Source: Antedon mediterranea
Lineage: Eukaryota; Echinodermata; Crinoidea; Comatulida; Antedonidae
Length of the DNA: 64,000 bases
Reading direction: 5' to 3'
Assembly: GCF_964355755.1 (NCBI RefSeq)
Contig: NC_092679.1
Coordinates: 16,048,932-16,112,931 of the forward strand
Position 1 is the stretch's first letter. Each line of letters starts with the position of its first letter. A model generated the notes under the pieces. That model was not told the DNA's origin and did not search any database. It saw only the letters and a program-made list of their open reading frames with translations. The position numbers were made by a program, and so were the translations under genes. Shown in pieces: positions 49,095-60,135 of this stretch.

Positions 49095-49476
49095 TTAAAG
49101 CCGATTTTCCACTAGGCGAATTTGTTCGTGCGAATCGAAAGCGTCATGCTATGCACATGCGTATTCGCGTTTCTGTCTGTCATATTGCCTTCTTCGACGA
49201 ATTCTATTTCCTTTGATTTTTCGCTTCAGCGAAATTTACTAGTTCGAATTGTTTCTACTTTTTGCGAAGCGAAATATTGCGCAACCAATCAGAGCTCAGG
49301 AAATGAGCTATGACGCTTTCATGAGCACTCATGTGAATCGAAATGCTCAGCAACCACGCGAGGAACATGAACGTCGCAGCTATTCGCTCATGTAGTGGAA
49401 AGAGAGTAGGCGATTTTTTTCTCTTTGAAACGTTGGATTCGCGCGAACAAATTCGCCTAGTGGAAAATCAGCTTTA
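49095..49476. mobile_element. MITE with TTTTCCACTAGGCGAATT ends
   Basis: TTAAAGCCGATTTTCCACTA / GGCGAATTTGTTCG at left is mirrored by CGAACAAATTCGCC / TAGTGGAAAATCAGCTTTA at right, more than 30 bp. The interior has several TTCGC/GCGAA motifs. The 63-aa ORF inside is not a gene. Confidence 0.93.
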
Positions 49477-50029
49477 GGCAGGCAGAGGCACTGTAAACCA
49501 TATCTACAAAATCAACACATGTTTACAGGCACTCTTGGCAATAGTTCTAGTGGTAGAAGAAGTCTTCTTGGATAAGCTCTTGTGTATGTCTATTTAAAAT
49601 AACCCAGTGCATCTCTCAGAAAAATAAATACAATTTTATACTAAATATTTTATAACCAGCATTTATTTAGATGTTATCCCTGACTTGCAAAGACTTATTG
49701 CAATGATGTAAATAGTAATTATCCAATTGGCTTTCCACTTTTAAACTAATTTGCATACTACAGGTGTGGTTTACTTTTGTTTATCATTCCTCTGTGCTTG
49801 TGTTAGTCAGTATAGCCACAGCCATTAGACAATTGACTACAATATTACAGTCACTAGTGTATAATACTTGGATATTTACTTGGGAATACTTACATTAGCC
49901 TGCAGTTTGGTACCAAACTCAAGCTTTGGTAAGTTACACAATACTTGTATTATAGATCAATATTACTGTTAATAATATTGGCTTTAGTGTATAATCTAGG
50001 CCTTATATTTGTTAATACTCCTAATACTG

Positions 50030-50300
50030 TGGTGTACAATACACTGTACCAAAGTAGACACAGTCCAGTGTTCACATCCGGCTTGTGCGCAAAAAAACCT
50101 AGTTCACTTTTTGTAAGAGTAGGGTTTACCCTAGTGTACTGGTCCATCTCAGCCCTGTCATGGAGAGACGAATGAGCATTGTTTGGTGGGACCCTTAGGA
50201 GAGAAGAAAGTTGTTGTACTGTATGTGTTGATCTCCACACCTGTGCGCAATTCAGCCCAGTAGGTTGCAAGTCAAAAGTTATTGCCCAACATTTACATAA
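50030..50300 (-). repeat. SINE-like dispersed repeat, copy 2
   Basis: The minus-strand block with GGGCTGAATTGCGCACAGG matches 26740-26880. It extends into CACCAAACAATGCTC and GGGTAAACCCTA. It explains the 168-residue minus-strand ORF at 49950-50456. Confidence 0.65.
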
Positions 50301-50635
50301 TTTATTGTACACAATTTGTTTATTAATTATTAAATTATTGTGATGAAACAACGTAAATATTTCAAACATATTACCACAAGATGTATTTGACATGACATAT
50401 TTATTGAATTCAAACACAATAAATATTGTAATATTGGTTCTTAGTATTAATATCACAGTTTAAAAAATAGGAAATAAAAATAAATATTTATACCATGTAT
50501 TTAATGTCACCTGCGACAGCCATTTATATTTTTCAATAGAATGGGGCAGTGGCAAATTGACTGCCAAGTGGTGTATAAGCATGCATAGGTATTTATACTC
50601 AGGGCTACAGCTTCATAGAATGACAATTCTGTGTA

Positions 50636-50776
50636 AAGCTCTGTCTACACTATCAAACTTTATATAAAAAAAAATGTATGTGCCTATATATGGACAGGAT
50701 TACGTCATATCAATACCATATTTGGGCACATCACACTTTTTTAGTTAAACTAGTTTGACAATGTAGACAGAGTTTA
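50636..50776. mobile_element. MITE, family A
   Basis: AAGCTCTGTCTACACTATCA at left and TTGACAATGTAGACAGAGTT at right. Confidence 0.9.
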
Positions 50777-50792
50777 TTATAATGTGTTGCTG

Positions 50793-51145
50793 GTAAAATA
50801 GAACCCATCTTTTGGGACACCACTATTCAGGAGACTTTCCTGTGAAACAAATAAGGGGCAATATGGGCCTACTGTATATCCCCTTGTGGGCTTATACCTG
50901 AGGATTAAAATGTCATAGTTCGGTGTAATGCTATATTAATCTACTATAAAATTTAAGATGGGCCTACAGTTTATCCCCTGGTGGGCTTTTCCAGAGTTAG
51001 TATCTTCATACAGTAGTCTGTAGGTCACCCTTAACACTTTCCCAATAAACGAAAGAGATATAATAATAATATATAACTTAACACTACGGCCGGCCAAACC
51101 TATTTCTGACCCAATAAAGTGTCCCTTCAATAGAGGTTCTACTGC
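50793..51145. mobile_element. MITE of the AACCTCTATTAAGGGGAC type
   Basis: AATAGAACCCATCTTTTGGG with ACACC at left. At right AGTGTCCCTTCAATAGAGG is followed by TTCTACTG, the inverted counterpart. The inner part has diverged or been inserted into. Confidence 0.55.
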
Positions 51146-51998
51146 ATTTCTTGTTTTACCACAAGCACCAAAGACACACTATTTATATTACTATTATTAA
51201 CACATTTATTTTTTGTAAAACAAGAAATACATATTTGAGTTGATAAAAATTAAAGAAATTACCTACTCTAGTAATACAAATTACAGAAAATATCTTTTTC
51301 TTTTTGCCATTACATTTGAACTTTTATTATTTACGAGAAAAAAATGATTGCTTCTATACACATATTAATACCTAGTTAATAATATTCAATAAATAAAATA
51401 AACTCTCTTGTTATACATACATTATTTCTTTGCATTATTGAAATGATAGAGAAATTCAATTTTCTATAATTTCTCAAATTATTCAAACATGTTTGATACC
51501 AAACTAGGGCATCTTGTACAGCTACAAGGAGGCCGAGTAGTCGCACCCTGAACATATCCACACCCAAAAGCTAGGCACATAATACCTAAAGTAAGTCAAC
51601 TCCGCAGGATTACAACACACCCTGAATTATGCCCAAATTATGGTGTGCAAGAAGTCACTTTCTGAACCTGTGCCCACAAACTTATCATATAACACCCAAC
51701 TTATTTTAAACTTTATAGTAACTTGGCATAGAGAACATTAGACCATTAAATATATTATATATTTATATGTATTTTACTTAAATGTAAAAGTTCCTACAGT
51801 AGGAAGGGTAGGTTAATTTATAAGGTGGTATAATATATTAGTTATCTTCTGTTTCCCTAACCATAGGTTATTGACTTCCATAACTGCTTTTCCGATTCTT
51901 TAGGCAAGTTAACGTAAACCATTCTTTTCGCCATTTTAAATAATGGATCTTTAACTCCACCAATGCGATTTCTGTTCTCTACCAGCAGTAGTTATTCG

Positions 51999-52106
51999 CT
52001 ACCAATCGGCTTCACCTATCCCACGATGAAACACCCAATCTTTACCCTCTAGGTTCATGATTCCGTCTTTTAAATGAAATTTCCACCTATTTCGTGTTCT
52101 GTTAAT
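51999..52106 (-). CDS. GTF2A1: GTF2A1 exon 9, C-terminal beta-barrel
   Basis: 35 codons and TAG. NRWKFHLKDGIMNLEGKDWV, ending GIGEADW, the C-terminal strand that contacts TFIIA gamma and TBP in the known complex. Confidence 0.97.
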   Translation of the reverse strand: MNRTRNRWKFHLKDGIMNLEGKDWVFHRGIGEADW

Positions 52107-55100
52107 CTGTAGAAACAAATTTAGACTATGTTATTGAAAGAAGGTAGAAACATGATAGAAATGTGTTGTCCGGAATAAGCAAAAAGGTAAAATAGAAGAA
52201 TAGAGGCATAGCCTATAAGTCACTCTTGTTACAGCCTTAAGCTTTGTCTACACTATCAAACTTTATGTGACAAAAATGTGATGTGCCCGTATATATCACA
52301 TGATGATGTCATATCACTACCATATTTGAGCATATCACTAACATATTTGGGCACATCACACTTTTTATGTCGAACTAGTTTCATAGTGTAGACAGAACTT
52401 AAGCACTGTTTATCCTCAAAAAACATCTAGACCAATATCCTTGTAATATCCTTAAGCACACCCGTTATTCAATATATGTTTCAACACTATGGGGACACAC
52501 TTATTATTACTGGGATATTTTAGTGTGAAACAAATGAGGAAAAACATACGTTTTAACACTAGGGCCAACACCTACTCAGGGAACAGTTTTCTGGAGCCTG
52601 AAGGTGTCCCCTTAATAGGGCTTCCACTATACATACATACCTTTTCATATTGACAAACTATGACATTATCTGTATCAAATATATCTTCTGGCTCATCTCC
52701 ACTATCATCGTCATCAGAATTTAATGGCTCCTAATAAATACAATAATTTAACAACTTCTTCATGTGACTGTTGTAATGTTTTGTGATTTAAAAAAAAAAT
52801 GAAAGTTTAGACTAGTAACAGTTAAATCTCTGTCTACACTATCAAACTTTATGTGACAAAAAAATGTGATGTGCCCATATATGGACATGAGGATGTCGTG
52901 TCACTACCATATTTGGGTACATCACACTTTTTTTGTCAAACTTGTTTGATAGTGTAGACACAACTTTGATTAGATGTACCAGGTATAGTGTCTCATTATA
53001 AAACAAATTTAACTCCTCCCATGGCCAAAATGTGAGGGCTGAATGTTTGCATGTCCTAGCATTAGATTTAAGAAGGAAAGGTCTGATTAATTGATTACTT
53101 TACCTTTTAACAGTAGGTGTGTTATAAAACAAATAATGACTGTTTTGTATTAGTTGAATAGGGAGAATATTTTAATTTATTGAAACGTAATAGGATAGAA
53201 TAGGCAACAAATTTGTATAGTGTTACCTCTTCAACTACAGCTCCAGGATGTCCGTCCCCATCCTCATCACCATTATCATCATCTTTGGCATCATCGTCTT
53301 CATCATCATCATCACCAAAATCATCATCATCTGATGATGAATCGTTACCACCATCCACTTGTAATACAGATGTTGTTGTAGCCTGTGTAAAAGATACAAA
53401 ATTAAAATGCTATTTATTAATGTTATTTTTACCAAAAATTTCCATTAGTAAGAGATGTTCATAACATAAAAATAGTTATAATAATATAAAACTTTGTAAT
53501 ATACTAATATTATATACTGTAGTCATCATGGAGATGAGCCACCAAATATGGCTGTATTAAATAAGATATACCAGTTAGAAGTCACAACCATTATTTTTAT
53601 GTGAAAATTGACATTTACCAACATTTTTTCAATTAGCAATATATAATTAATGTTATAAAAACCGAACTATATTTGACAACAATTTATTTGGTTTCATATT
53701 TTAAATCTAATATACTGTTACTAACTGTTAAGCAGATAAATGGAAAAATTGTTGCCCTATACTGTAGTTGTAATATAATACCTCTATGGGGCTCTAGTTT
53801 TAATATCTCTATGGGTCTAACAACTCAATCCAACTAGACAAAAATAAATTCATTGTGTGTTCTTTTAACTAATTCTAACAACTTCATCATCAGGTTCATT
53901 ATTTATGTTGTACTAGCGTTTTTGTAACATACTTGTGATTGGACTTGTTGTATTTGTTGTTGTAGCGTCTGTGATATCGCAGCCGCCGACGTAGCCTGCG
54001 AGGCTGGTCCACTTAGCTGCCTCTGCTGTTGTTGTTGCTGCTGTAGTTGTTGTTGCTGCTGTTGTAACACAGCGGCCTGAACTTGTTGAATTGTTGGTTG
54101 CTGGACAGCGTAGACTAGCTGATTCCCGACTTGATAGCATCGATACACTTGCTGTTGTTGTCCCGGTGCTATACAATAGACAAATTGAAATTTCATAAAA
54201 GCTCTATTAAGGTTCAACAAAGTGTCCCCTTGCCTGTAATAGGAGTGTCCTCAATAGGGATTGGCTAAAGGGTTAAATAATATATTTCCCCTCGTTTGAT
54301 TCACTGGAAAGTGTCCCTTAATTGGATTGTTCCCTGGATGCATTATTTTTTTTTCCTATGCAATTAAGGCAGAAATCATTTATTAGAATAATTATGACAT
54401 AATATGGGACATTATAGAGGGCACTATATAAGCATGCAGAGATATTAAATCATTTGTGTAAACAGCGTTTGCCAACCGAAATGTTTGGTCTAGTGGTAAA
54501 GGCTTTAACCTATTACACTGGAGCCCTCGGTTCAAAGTCTTTCAAGAACATGTTTTTTTAGTTGAGAGATTATTTAGAGGGTTATATTTAGGAAGTAGCT
54601 ATCTTGCAATTCTTTATAATAGAAAATAATTAAGGTAATGAATTATTTATGATTTCTCCCTTAATTGCATAAGAAAAAAAACAATGCTACCTGGATAGGT
54701 CTATCTTAGAGGAAATGTTCTACTTTAGTTTTTTAAAAGAAAAATAACTATTCATGTAAATAGTTATAGAAAAGTCTCCTAAAACCAGTTTCAAATGTAT
54801 TCTTATTCTGAAATGATTCTCTTGACATCTTCCAAGTTACTGTTTCCACCCTCTTGAAATGGTAAAAAGGTGCACATTAATTTACTGTATATCGCATTTT
54901 CTAACATTGTGTTTACATTTATTTAGTATCTTATTTCTACGCTTTATTAATGTTATACCTGCTTGAGGTAGTGCCACAGGTTGTTGAGCTAACTCTGTGG
55001 GTAAATTAACATGCGGCACATTCTGTACTGCTAATGTTGCCATTTCAGCTGGTCCACTCTGAAAAAAAACCCCACAATTACTTAATTAGTTTATTAGTAA

Positions 55101-58100
55101 TTAATTAGTAGTTAGTAGTTTATTTAATATCACACCATGAATTATAGGACTGATAAATGCACAGTTCAGTGGTAGTACTGTACAATTTTACAACTTCCTG
55201 GTAAAGCTTACTACAGTATATATATTTATTATAATGTTTAGTAAAATCGTTTTGAGTTAGACAATTTATAATCTGTTATGTCTGATAGGGTTTACTTAAC
55301 AATAGGTACAGTATGTGACAATATACTATACAGTACTATACTATAGTACCTACAGTACTGTACTATGCTCTTACATACAGATAGCCAGATCAATTCATAT
55401 ACAGTAGTATGAGCTAGAAAAACCAGTAAAATACAACAGTTAGCATCGAGTCAATTGACTATTGAAAGCAGATAACCAACCTCACATATATAGCTGGTAT
55501 TAACAACAGAGAATAGTAATTTTAAATTATGAAACCCTTTAAATAGATATACAATATATTTCTTACCAATATTGATGCCTGATGGCCACGAGTCATATCA
55601 ACATGTGACTTTCCCGCTGTTCCCAAATCTATCAAAACAAAATGTTTAAAATCCAATCTAAAACCCTCCTTCTTTACAGTAGAGTATGTGCTACATCTTT
55701 TACAAACATGGATGGGATTCCATCTTCCCTCCCCCTCACAATGTTCTCGGTCCAATTGTAAAAATTATTGAGAACACCACAATTAACATTAAATATTCTA
55801 TGGTTGCGATAACATCACCCACTAAGTTTCATAAAGGAACCTTTTTAAAGGGACAACTTCGGGACCCAACAAAGTGTCTTGTGAATATGTGTTGGCCATA
55901 ATGTTAAAACGATTATATATCATGGCGGTAGCCTACTGTATTTGATACCTCCATAACATACTGTACTGTATATTCATTCTCATTCTTTTCTCAAGAAAGT
56001 GTCCCCTTACTGTAATAGAGGTGTTTCAAATGAGGAATTCTACTGTGACTTACTCGGCTTCAAATAGTTTCTATTGGAACCATGGCTATGAGCAGCAGTG
56101 GCTGCCATATATTGGGGTTCATGGCTCTCAAGAGCTCTAGACTGCTCCAGCTTAGTTTTCCAAATCTATAATAAAACACAGTTTAAACAAATACAAATTA
56201 AAGGTGAGTTAAACTATATAATGAAAGGTGAGTTAAACTATATATTGAAAGGCAGCTAAAAACCCAAAAATATATAATCATGAATTATCAAAAATTATTT
56301 ACATTTATTAGAAAAAATCATAGGTGAATTTAAGAAACTGCAGTAAATGCTAGAGTTGTGTTAATAATCACCATGGTGATGCAGCTATACTGCAGATTAA
56401 AACTACACAATACAAATATGATAAACTGTAAAGTTCTGTCTACACTATCAACCTACTTCAGTACTGTAGTTTGAAAAAACATGTGTGCATAAATATGATA
56501 GTGATATGCCCAAATATGGTAGTGATATGCCCAAATATGATAGTGATATGCCCAAATATGATAGTGATATGCCCAAATATGGTAGTGATATGCCCAAATA
56601 TGATAGTGATATGCCCAAATATGGTAGTGATATGCCCAAATATGATAGTGATATGCCCTAATACAGTATGGTAGTGATATGCCCAAATATGATAGTGATA
56701 TGCCCTAATATGGTAGTGATATCATCATGTCTATATACTGTATGGGCACATCACATTTTTGGTCACATAAAGTTTGATAGTGTAGACAGAGCTTAAGTGA
56801 CTTTAAAAAATCAGTTAAAAACTACAACATTTGTAAAACCCAAATTACTTCAACCATAGAGGAAATAGATTCAACAAATTAAACTTGTAAAAAAAGATAA
56901 TGTAAAGATCAGTAATTAAACAACAACGTAACAATCAAAATTATTGTATTAAAAAAACCTAATCCCCACCACCAAAACAAATTAAAATGAAAGAAAATGT
57001 TATTATTAAATATAAATTTCATTTTAAATTGTTACTTTCGTATTTTTTTTCTATTAATTTATAGTGACTAAATAAATAATATTATTACTGCACTATTCAA
57101 TGTTATAACAGTTTTGGAGTTGGAAATGCATTAGTATTGACAACAAAAAAAGAAATCATTTTGTTATATATTGTATATGCTAGGAGCACACTTTGTTATT
57201 GTTAAGCTTAGACCTTACCCCTACTGTTTATATATCAGTAAGTGAACAAATCCAGACCGTACAACTAAGCTTATAGGCTGTTTGTATTACATATTCATGA
57301 GCTACGTAGCTGTATACTTGTCTATGATTGGTCAATTTGATCAGCTTATTGACTTCACCACAAGGCTATAAATACATGGTATTATGCAAATTGTGCTGTG
57401 CAATCTAGAAAGACTATGGCAATGAAAGCTAGGCTCGCTGGACTGCGATCAGAGGGGCTTCATGCTATGTAGACAAGGATATATGACGAAGGCTGTTGTT
57501 TAGATGTGACATGACATAAATAAATGTATACCTTATCGTAATACTGGTGTATATATAACTTTATGTATATATCATTTATGCAATTATAAATAAGGTATAC
57601 AATAAAATGAATTTTTAATGTTAATTTAAAATGTAGCATACAGTATGCCTAAATAATAATTTTATGGGCAATTAGTGTATGTAAATGAATGAAATTATAT
57701 GTTAAAGTACTGCAAATTGTTAATTATCTAAAACAATTGGAAAATTATTAATTTAAATTATTAATTTAAATTATTAATTTAAGGAACATGTAGAATACAT
57801 AAAATACTTAATAAAAAACAATTATTATTATATGAATAAATTAAAAATATGGTCTTTATTTTAAACTGAAAAAAAAATACAAATGATTAAATTAATTAAT
57901 ATGTATATTATTTAAAATAGGATAATTTATTTTAATTGCAAACAAACCTGTTTTAGTTCATCTAAGATCTGTTCATCCACCCCTTCATTTTCAAATTCTT
58001 CCTTTACATTACTAATAACATTCTCAATAATATCACTGTAGAATTTGGACTGCAAATATCAAAATATTAACAATACATCATTTCATAGACTGTATATGGT

Positions 58101-58726
58101 CAATAATTATTTTTAATACAGTACTGCATATAATAAATAAGGATCTCCATAAATAAAAAGTGATTATTTTATTGACAATACAATACTGAATGTCATGATT
58201 TTATCATGGTATTTTTACATTTTGTAGTAACTATTTACATTATACTAATGTTAATTAACAGATAAAATTCTAATTTATGAAAGGAATATTTGTAATGTTA
58301 TTTAAAAAAATATGATTTGTGAATTCTATTTTATTATTAAAAGTAAAAAACTCAATTAAATGGATTGTCTCATTATATAAAATCAATTCAGTGGAAATGA
58401 TAGACACAACAATTTAATTAGCCTAGAAAATATTTCTTAGTTAATTCCTTTGATAAATTACGTATTTTTATTTATTTAACAGAAATCCCACAAACATAAA
58501 TCAGTGTTTAACACTCGAAAAAGAGCTGTAATTCATTGATTTATTACTTTAAACCCACCCCTCTTTTTTCAGATCAGCTCTCTCGCGCTAAGCAATATTG
58601 AAAATCTACAGCAACAATGGAGAGTCAATTGAGAGGTCATATCACAATTACGTCTTTTATACAATTTTCCAGTAATTTTTATGATTCAATTAAATCAAAA
58701 TAACTTACCACGTCTGTTCGTGCCAT
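51999..58726 (-). CDS. GTF2A1: TFIIA subunit 1 (alpha/beta precursor), complete
   Basis: Large subunit of general transcription factor TFIIA, which stabilises TBP on TATA DNA in the Pol II preinitiation complex. Nine exons (58709-58726, 57948-58049, 56054-56165, 55567-55628, 54959-55058, 53933-54168, 53227-53382, 52641-52730, 51999-52106) join in frame to 327 residues; human is 376. The start has two in-frame stops just upstream and an AAAATGG context. Residues 7-50 are the conserved four-helix part (SDIIENVISN, EGVDEQILDELKQ, WKTKLEQSRA). Residues ~130-210 are glutamine-rich. LQVDGG at 217-222 is the Taspase1 cleavage site (QVD|G) that makes alpha and beta chains. An acidic run follows, then the beta-barrel part from EPLNS through DTDNVIVCQYEK to RWKFHLKDGIMNL and the C-terminal GEADW. 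Introns carry several MITEs. Divergent from SRF. Confidence 0.98.
52237..52402. mobile_element. MITE, family A (GTF2A1 intron 8)
   Basis: TTAAGCTTTGTCTACACTAT and ATAGTGTAGACAGAACTTAA termini, with two internal TATCACTA...CATATTTG units. Confidence 0.93.
52488..52632. mobile_element. MITE of the AACCTCTATTAAGGGGAC type
   Basis: CTATGGGGACACAC at left and GGTGTCCCCTTAATAGGGC at right, with GTGTGAAACAAATGAGG in the middle (compare GTGAAACAAATAAGG at 50842). Confidence 0.6.
52641..52730 (-). CDS. GTF2A1: GTF2A1 exon 8
   Basis: 30 codons; EPLNSDDDDSGDEPEDIF then DTDNVIVCQYEK, almost the human EPLNSEDD and FDTENVVVCQYDK. Confidence 0.97.
52822..52968. mobile_element. MITE, family A (GTF2A1 intron 7)
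   Basis: TCTCTGTCTACACTATCAAA and TTTGATAGTGTAGACACAAC termini. Compact copy with a single internal unit. Confidence 0.93.
53227..53382 (-). CDS. GTF2A1: GTF2A1 exon 7, Taspase1 site and acidic run
   Basis: 52 codons. ATTTSVLQVDGGNDSSS is the VLQVDG cleavage motif of TFIIA (codons of QVDG at 53350-53361), followed by ~30 mostly aspartate residues. Confidence 0.97.
53933..54168 (-). CDS. GTF2A1: GTF2A1 exon 6, glutamine-rich region
   Basis: 236 bases encoding 78 codons plus a split one, with runs of glutamine written by mixed CAG/CAA codons. Preceded by TTGTATAG, followed by GTATGT. Confidence 0.93.
54485..54560 (+). repeat. tRNA-derived SINE head
   Basis: TTGGTCTAGTGGTAAAGGC (A-box-like) and CCCTCGGTTCAAAGTCTTTC (B-box-like) at tRNA spacing, opposite in orientation to the host gene. 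Confidence 0.6.
54959..55058 (-). CDS. GTF2A1: GTF2A1 exon 5, linker
   Basis: 100 bases between TTTTTTTTCAG and GTATAA. SGPAEMATLAVQNVPHVNLP and a Q/P/A-rich end; the phase fits its neighbours. Confidence 0.85.
55567..55628 (-). CDS. GTF2A1: GTF2A1 exon 4, linker
   Basis: 62 bases encoding LGTAGKSHVDMTRGHQASIL. Assigned mainly from splice sites and matching phases, as the linker is not conserved. Confidence 0.8.
55838..56045. mobile_element. MITE of the AACCTCTATTAAGGGGAC type
   Basis: AAAGGGACAACTTCGGGACC at left and AAGTGTCCCCTTACTGTAAT with AGAGGTG...TTCTACTGT at right. It abuts GTF2A1 exon 3. Confidence 0.5.
56054..56165 (-). CDS. GTF2A1: GTF2A1 exon 3
   Basis: 112 bases, GTAAGT donor. 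IWKTKLEQSRALESHE continues the helical domain (human LWENKLMQSRAV) and then becomes linker. Confidence 0.95.
56429..56795. mobile_element. MITE, family A, longest copy with ~10 internal units
   Basis: TTCTGTCTACACTATCAACC at left and TTTGATAGTGTAGACAGAGC at right enclose about ten tandem 21-bp units alternating ATATGGTAGTGATATGCCC and ATATGATAGTGATATGCCC. This array produces all the YLGISLP and CPNMVVI ORFs here. Confidence 0.95.
57325..57476 (+). promoter_or_regulatory. Promoter-like cluster inside GTF2A1 intron 2
   Basis: In plus orientation, against the host gene: GATTGGTC (inverted CCAAT) at 57326, TATAAATA at 57367, ATGCAAAT octamer at 57384, then a locally GC-richer stretch with a short frame ATG (57416) MAMKARLAGLRSEGLHAM stop. 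It may be a relic promoter or an unannotated short transcript start; composition differs from the surrounding AT-rich intron. Confidence 0.25.
57477..57947. other. GTF2A1 intron, AT-rich
   Basis: No element recognised other than three tandem copies of TTATTAATTTAAA near 57747-57782. Confidence 0.5.
57948..58049 (-). CDS. GTF2A1: GTF2A1 exon 2, N-terminal helices
   Basis: 34 codons between TTTGCAG and GTTTGT. SKFYSDIIENVISNVKEEFE then NEGVDEQILDELKQ is the TFIIA-alpha signature. Confidence 0.96.
58709..58726 (-). CDS. GTF2A1: GTF2A1 exon 1
   Basis: Only six codons (MARTDV), followed by a consensus GTAAGT donor. Too short for ORF finders; placed by homology of the next exon and the phase. Confidence 0.88.
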
Positions 58727-59821
58727 TTTGGCTTATTAAACGACAGTAAAAAACAAAATTTCAACAGCCTAACCAACTAACGACACGGGCTTTCCAAAAG
58801 CCGAGGATGAACTGTGCGCTATCGCTTTTATACTCACAACAAAGTCAATTCATTTCTAGAGGGGATATGTGTATTGAGCATTTCATACACCCCAAAACAA
58901 TTAGGGACTAGTCAGTAAGTATTTCTTTAAAAACAATTGTAGTAGTAATTTAAGGCATTATAAAATATTTAAAATAAAAAACAGAATTAACTAATAAATT
59001 CAATCATATTTTATAACCAACTGAAAATAAATTTTATTAATTTTGTAGACAAATTTAAGTAAATATAAACAAGTTTTATTGTCGTCTGCTAATGTATGTT
59101 TTCTAGCAGACGACGTGACTTACTCGTATTTTCTGCTGATGTGTTTGAAATAGTTTTTTTTTCACAAAGCAATTAACGAGTTTTAGTAATTTACTTCAAA
59201 GTTTAATCCAGAATGAGTAAAAATGTATGAATTTTTTTTTATTACTGATACTTATGATTCAAATATTATTCATAAATAATTTTTAAGATATCAATAATAT
59301 TATAATATATTAAATATCATTTAATTATTTTCTGTAATAAGCAGGGAATAATTTCGCAAAAATTACAATACAAAACTATGTTTCTTGACTCAAAAATCAG
59401 TTTGATTAGCAATTTTGCTAAACAAAATTACAAAATGAAATTTTTCCCTGATAAGACTTGCGAGTATCTGATCAATATATATAATAATATCAATTAATAA
59501 TCAATATATTATTAGTAATTATATAGATAATGTAATAGTAAAAATTGTAGTGATATGTGGTAATATAAATTACAAATCATAATTTAGGCACGTAATCAAT
59601 CAATCAATCAATCAATCTAAATATAGACCTATTTATAATAGGCCCAGGCCATTTTATATTCATATATTATCTATTCAATTAACCTAATGATGAAAATATA
59701 ACAGTGTAGGAACATACAATAATAGTTAAAAATTGAATTGAATTGGAAAAATACGACTCAGGGAAATCCAACGCAAAAGAGATTAGGGAATTCCCCCTTC
59801 TACAAAATGTATCTTTCCTTT
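58727..59821. other. Intergenic, GTF2A1 side of the divergent spacer
   Basis: The first ~100 bases upstream of GTF2A1 are less AT-rich (CACGGGCTTTCCAAAAGCCG) and probably include its promoter; no TATA box is obvious. The rest is AT-rich with an AATC microsatellite at 59591-59618. Confidence 0.45.
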
Positions 59822-59890
59822 CCATACAAGGAATATACATCCCTATATATGGTGACCCCGGCAGACATATTTGGAAACGTTACTTCCTTT
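59822..59890 (+). promoter_or_regulatory. SRF: CArG-like cluster upstream of SRF
   Basis: Within 53 bases: CCATACAAGG (59822-59831), CCTATATATGG (59842-59852) and ACATATTTGG (59865-59874), each one base off the SRF consensus CC(A/T)6GG. ACTTCCTTTT follows (about 59881), an ETS-like GGAA core on the other strand. The arrangement resembles serum response elements. Mammalian SRF is known to regulate itself through CArG boxes; that it does so here is inference. Confidence 0.45.
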
Positions 59891-60135
59891 TTCTGCACAC
59901 AATTTCCGCATTACATTTGTGGTAAAAAATAACAATACGCGAAAATAGCGCAAACCTTTTTACAACATTATTTAAAACAAATTATATAAAACAATACATA
60001 TTATTTGAATATTAAATATAGATTTGCATATTAGCGATCAATAAAACAAAAAAATTGTCCAAAGAAGAAAATTGCACTTGTAAATGTTGTAAGAATTATT
60101 TTGGCGCAGTCACACAAGTTAGTTATTCGGCCAGC

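Larger units (their letters stand above)
44736..51998. other. Non-coding, repeat-rich spacer between LGR and GTF2A1
   Basis: No gene supported. Contains the elements listed separately plus AT microsatellites near 45455 and 46320. The ORFs 45156-45422, 46373-46633 and 49950-50456 (all minus) cross repeats or AT-rich DNA. Confidence 0.6.

Noticed and set aside
49950-50456. 168-residue minus-strand ORF
   Set aside because: Mostly explained by a dispersed SINE-like repeat also present near 26.8 kb.
53913-54176. Threonine-rich 87-residue minus-strand ORF
   Set aside because: Shifted-frame shadow of the GTF2A1 glutamine-rich exon.
54485-54560. Functional tRNA gene
   Set aside because: A/B-box-like motifs only; acceptor and anticodon stems do not pair. 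The same holds for 7545-7620 and 11585-11668.
59738-59932. Two overlapping ORFs upstream of SRF
   Set aside because: Overlap each other in different frames within the presumed promoter; no homology.
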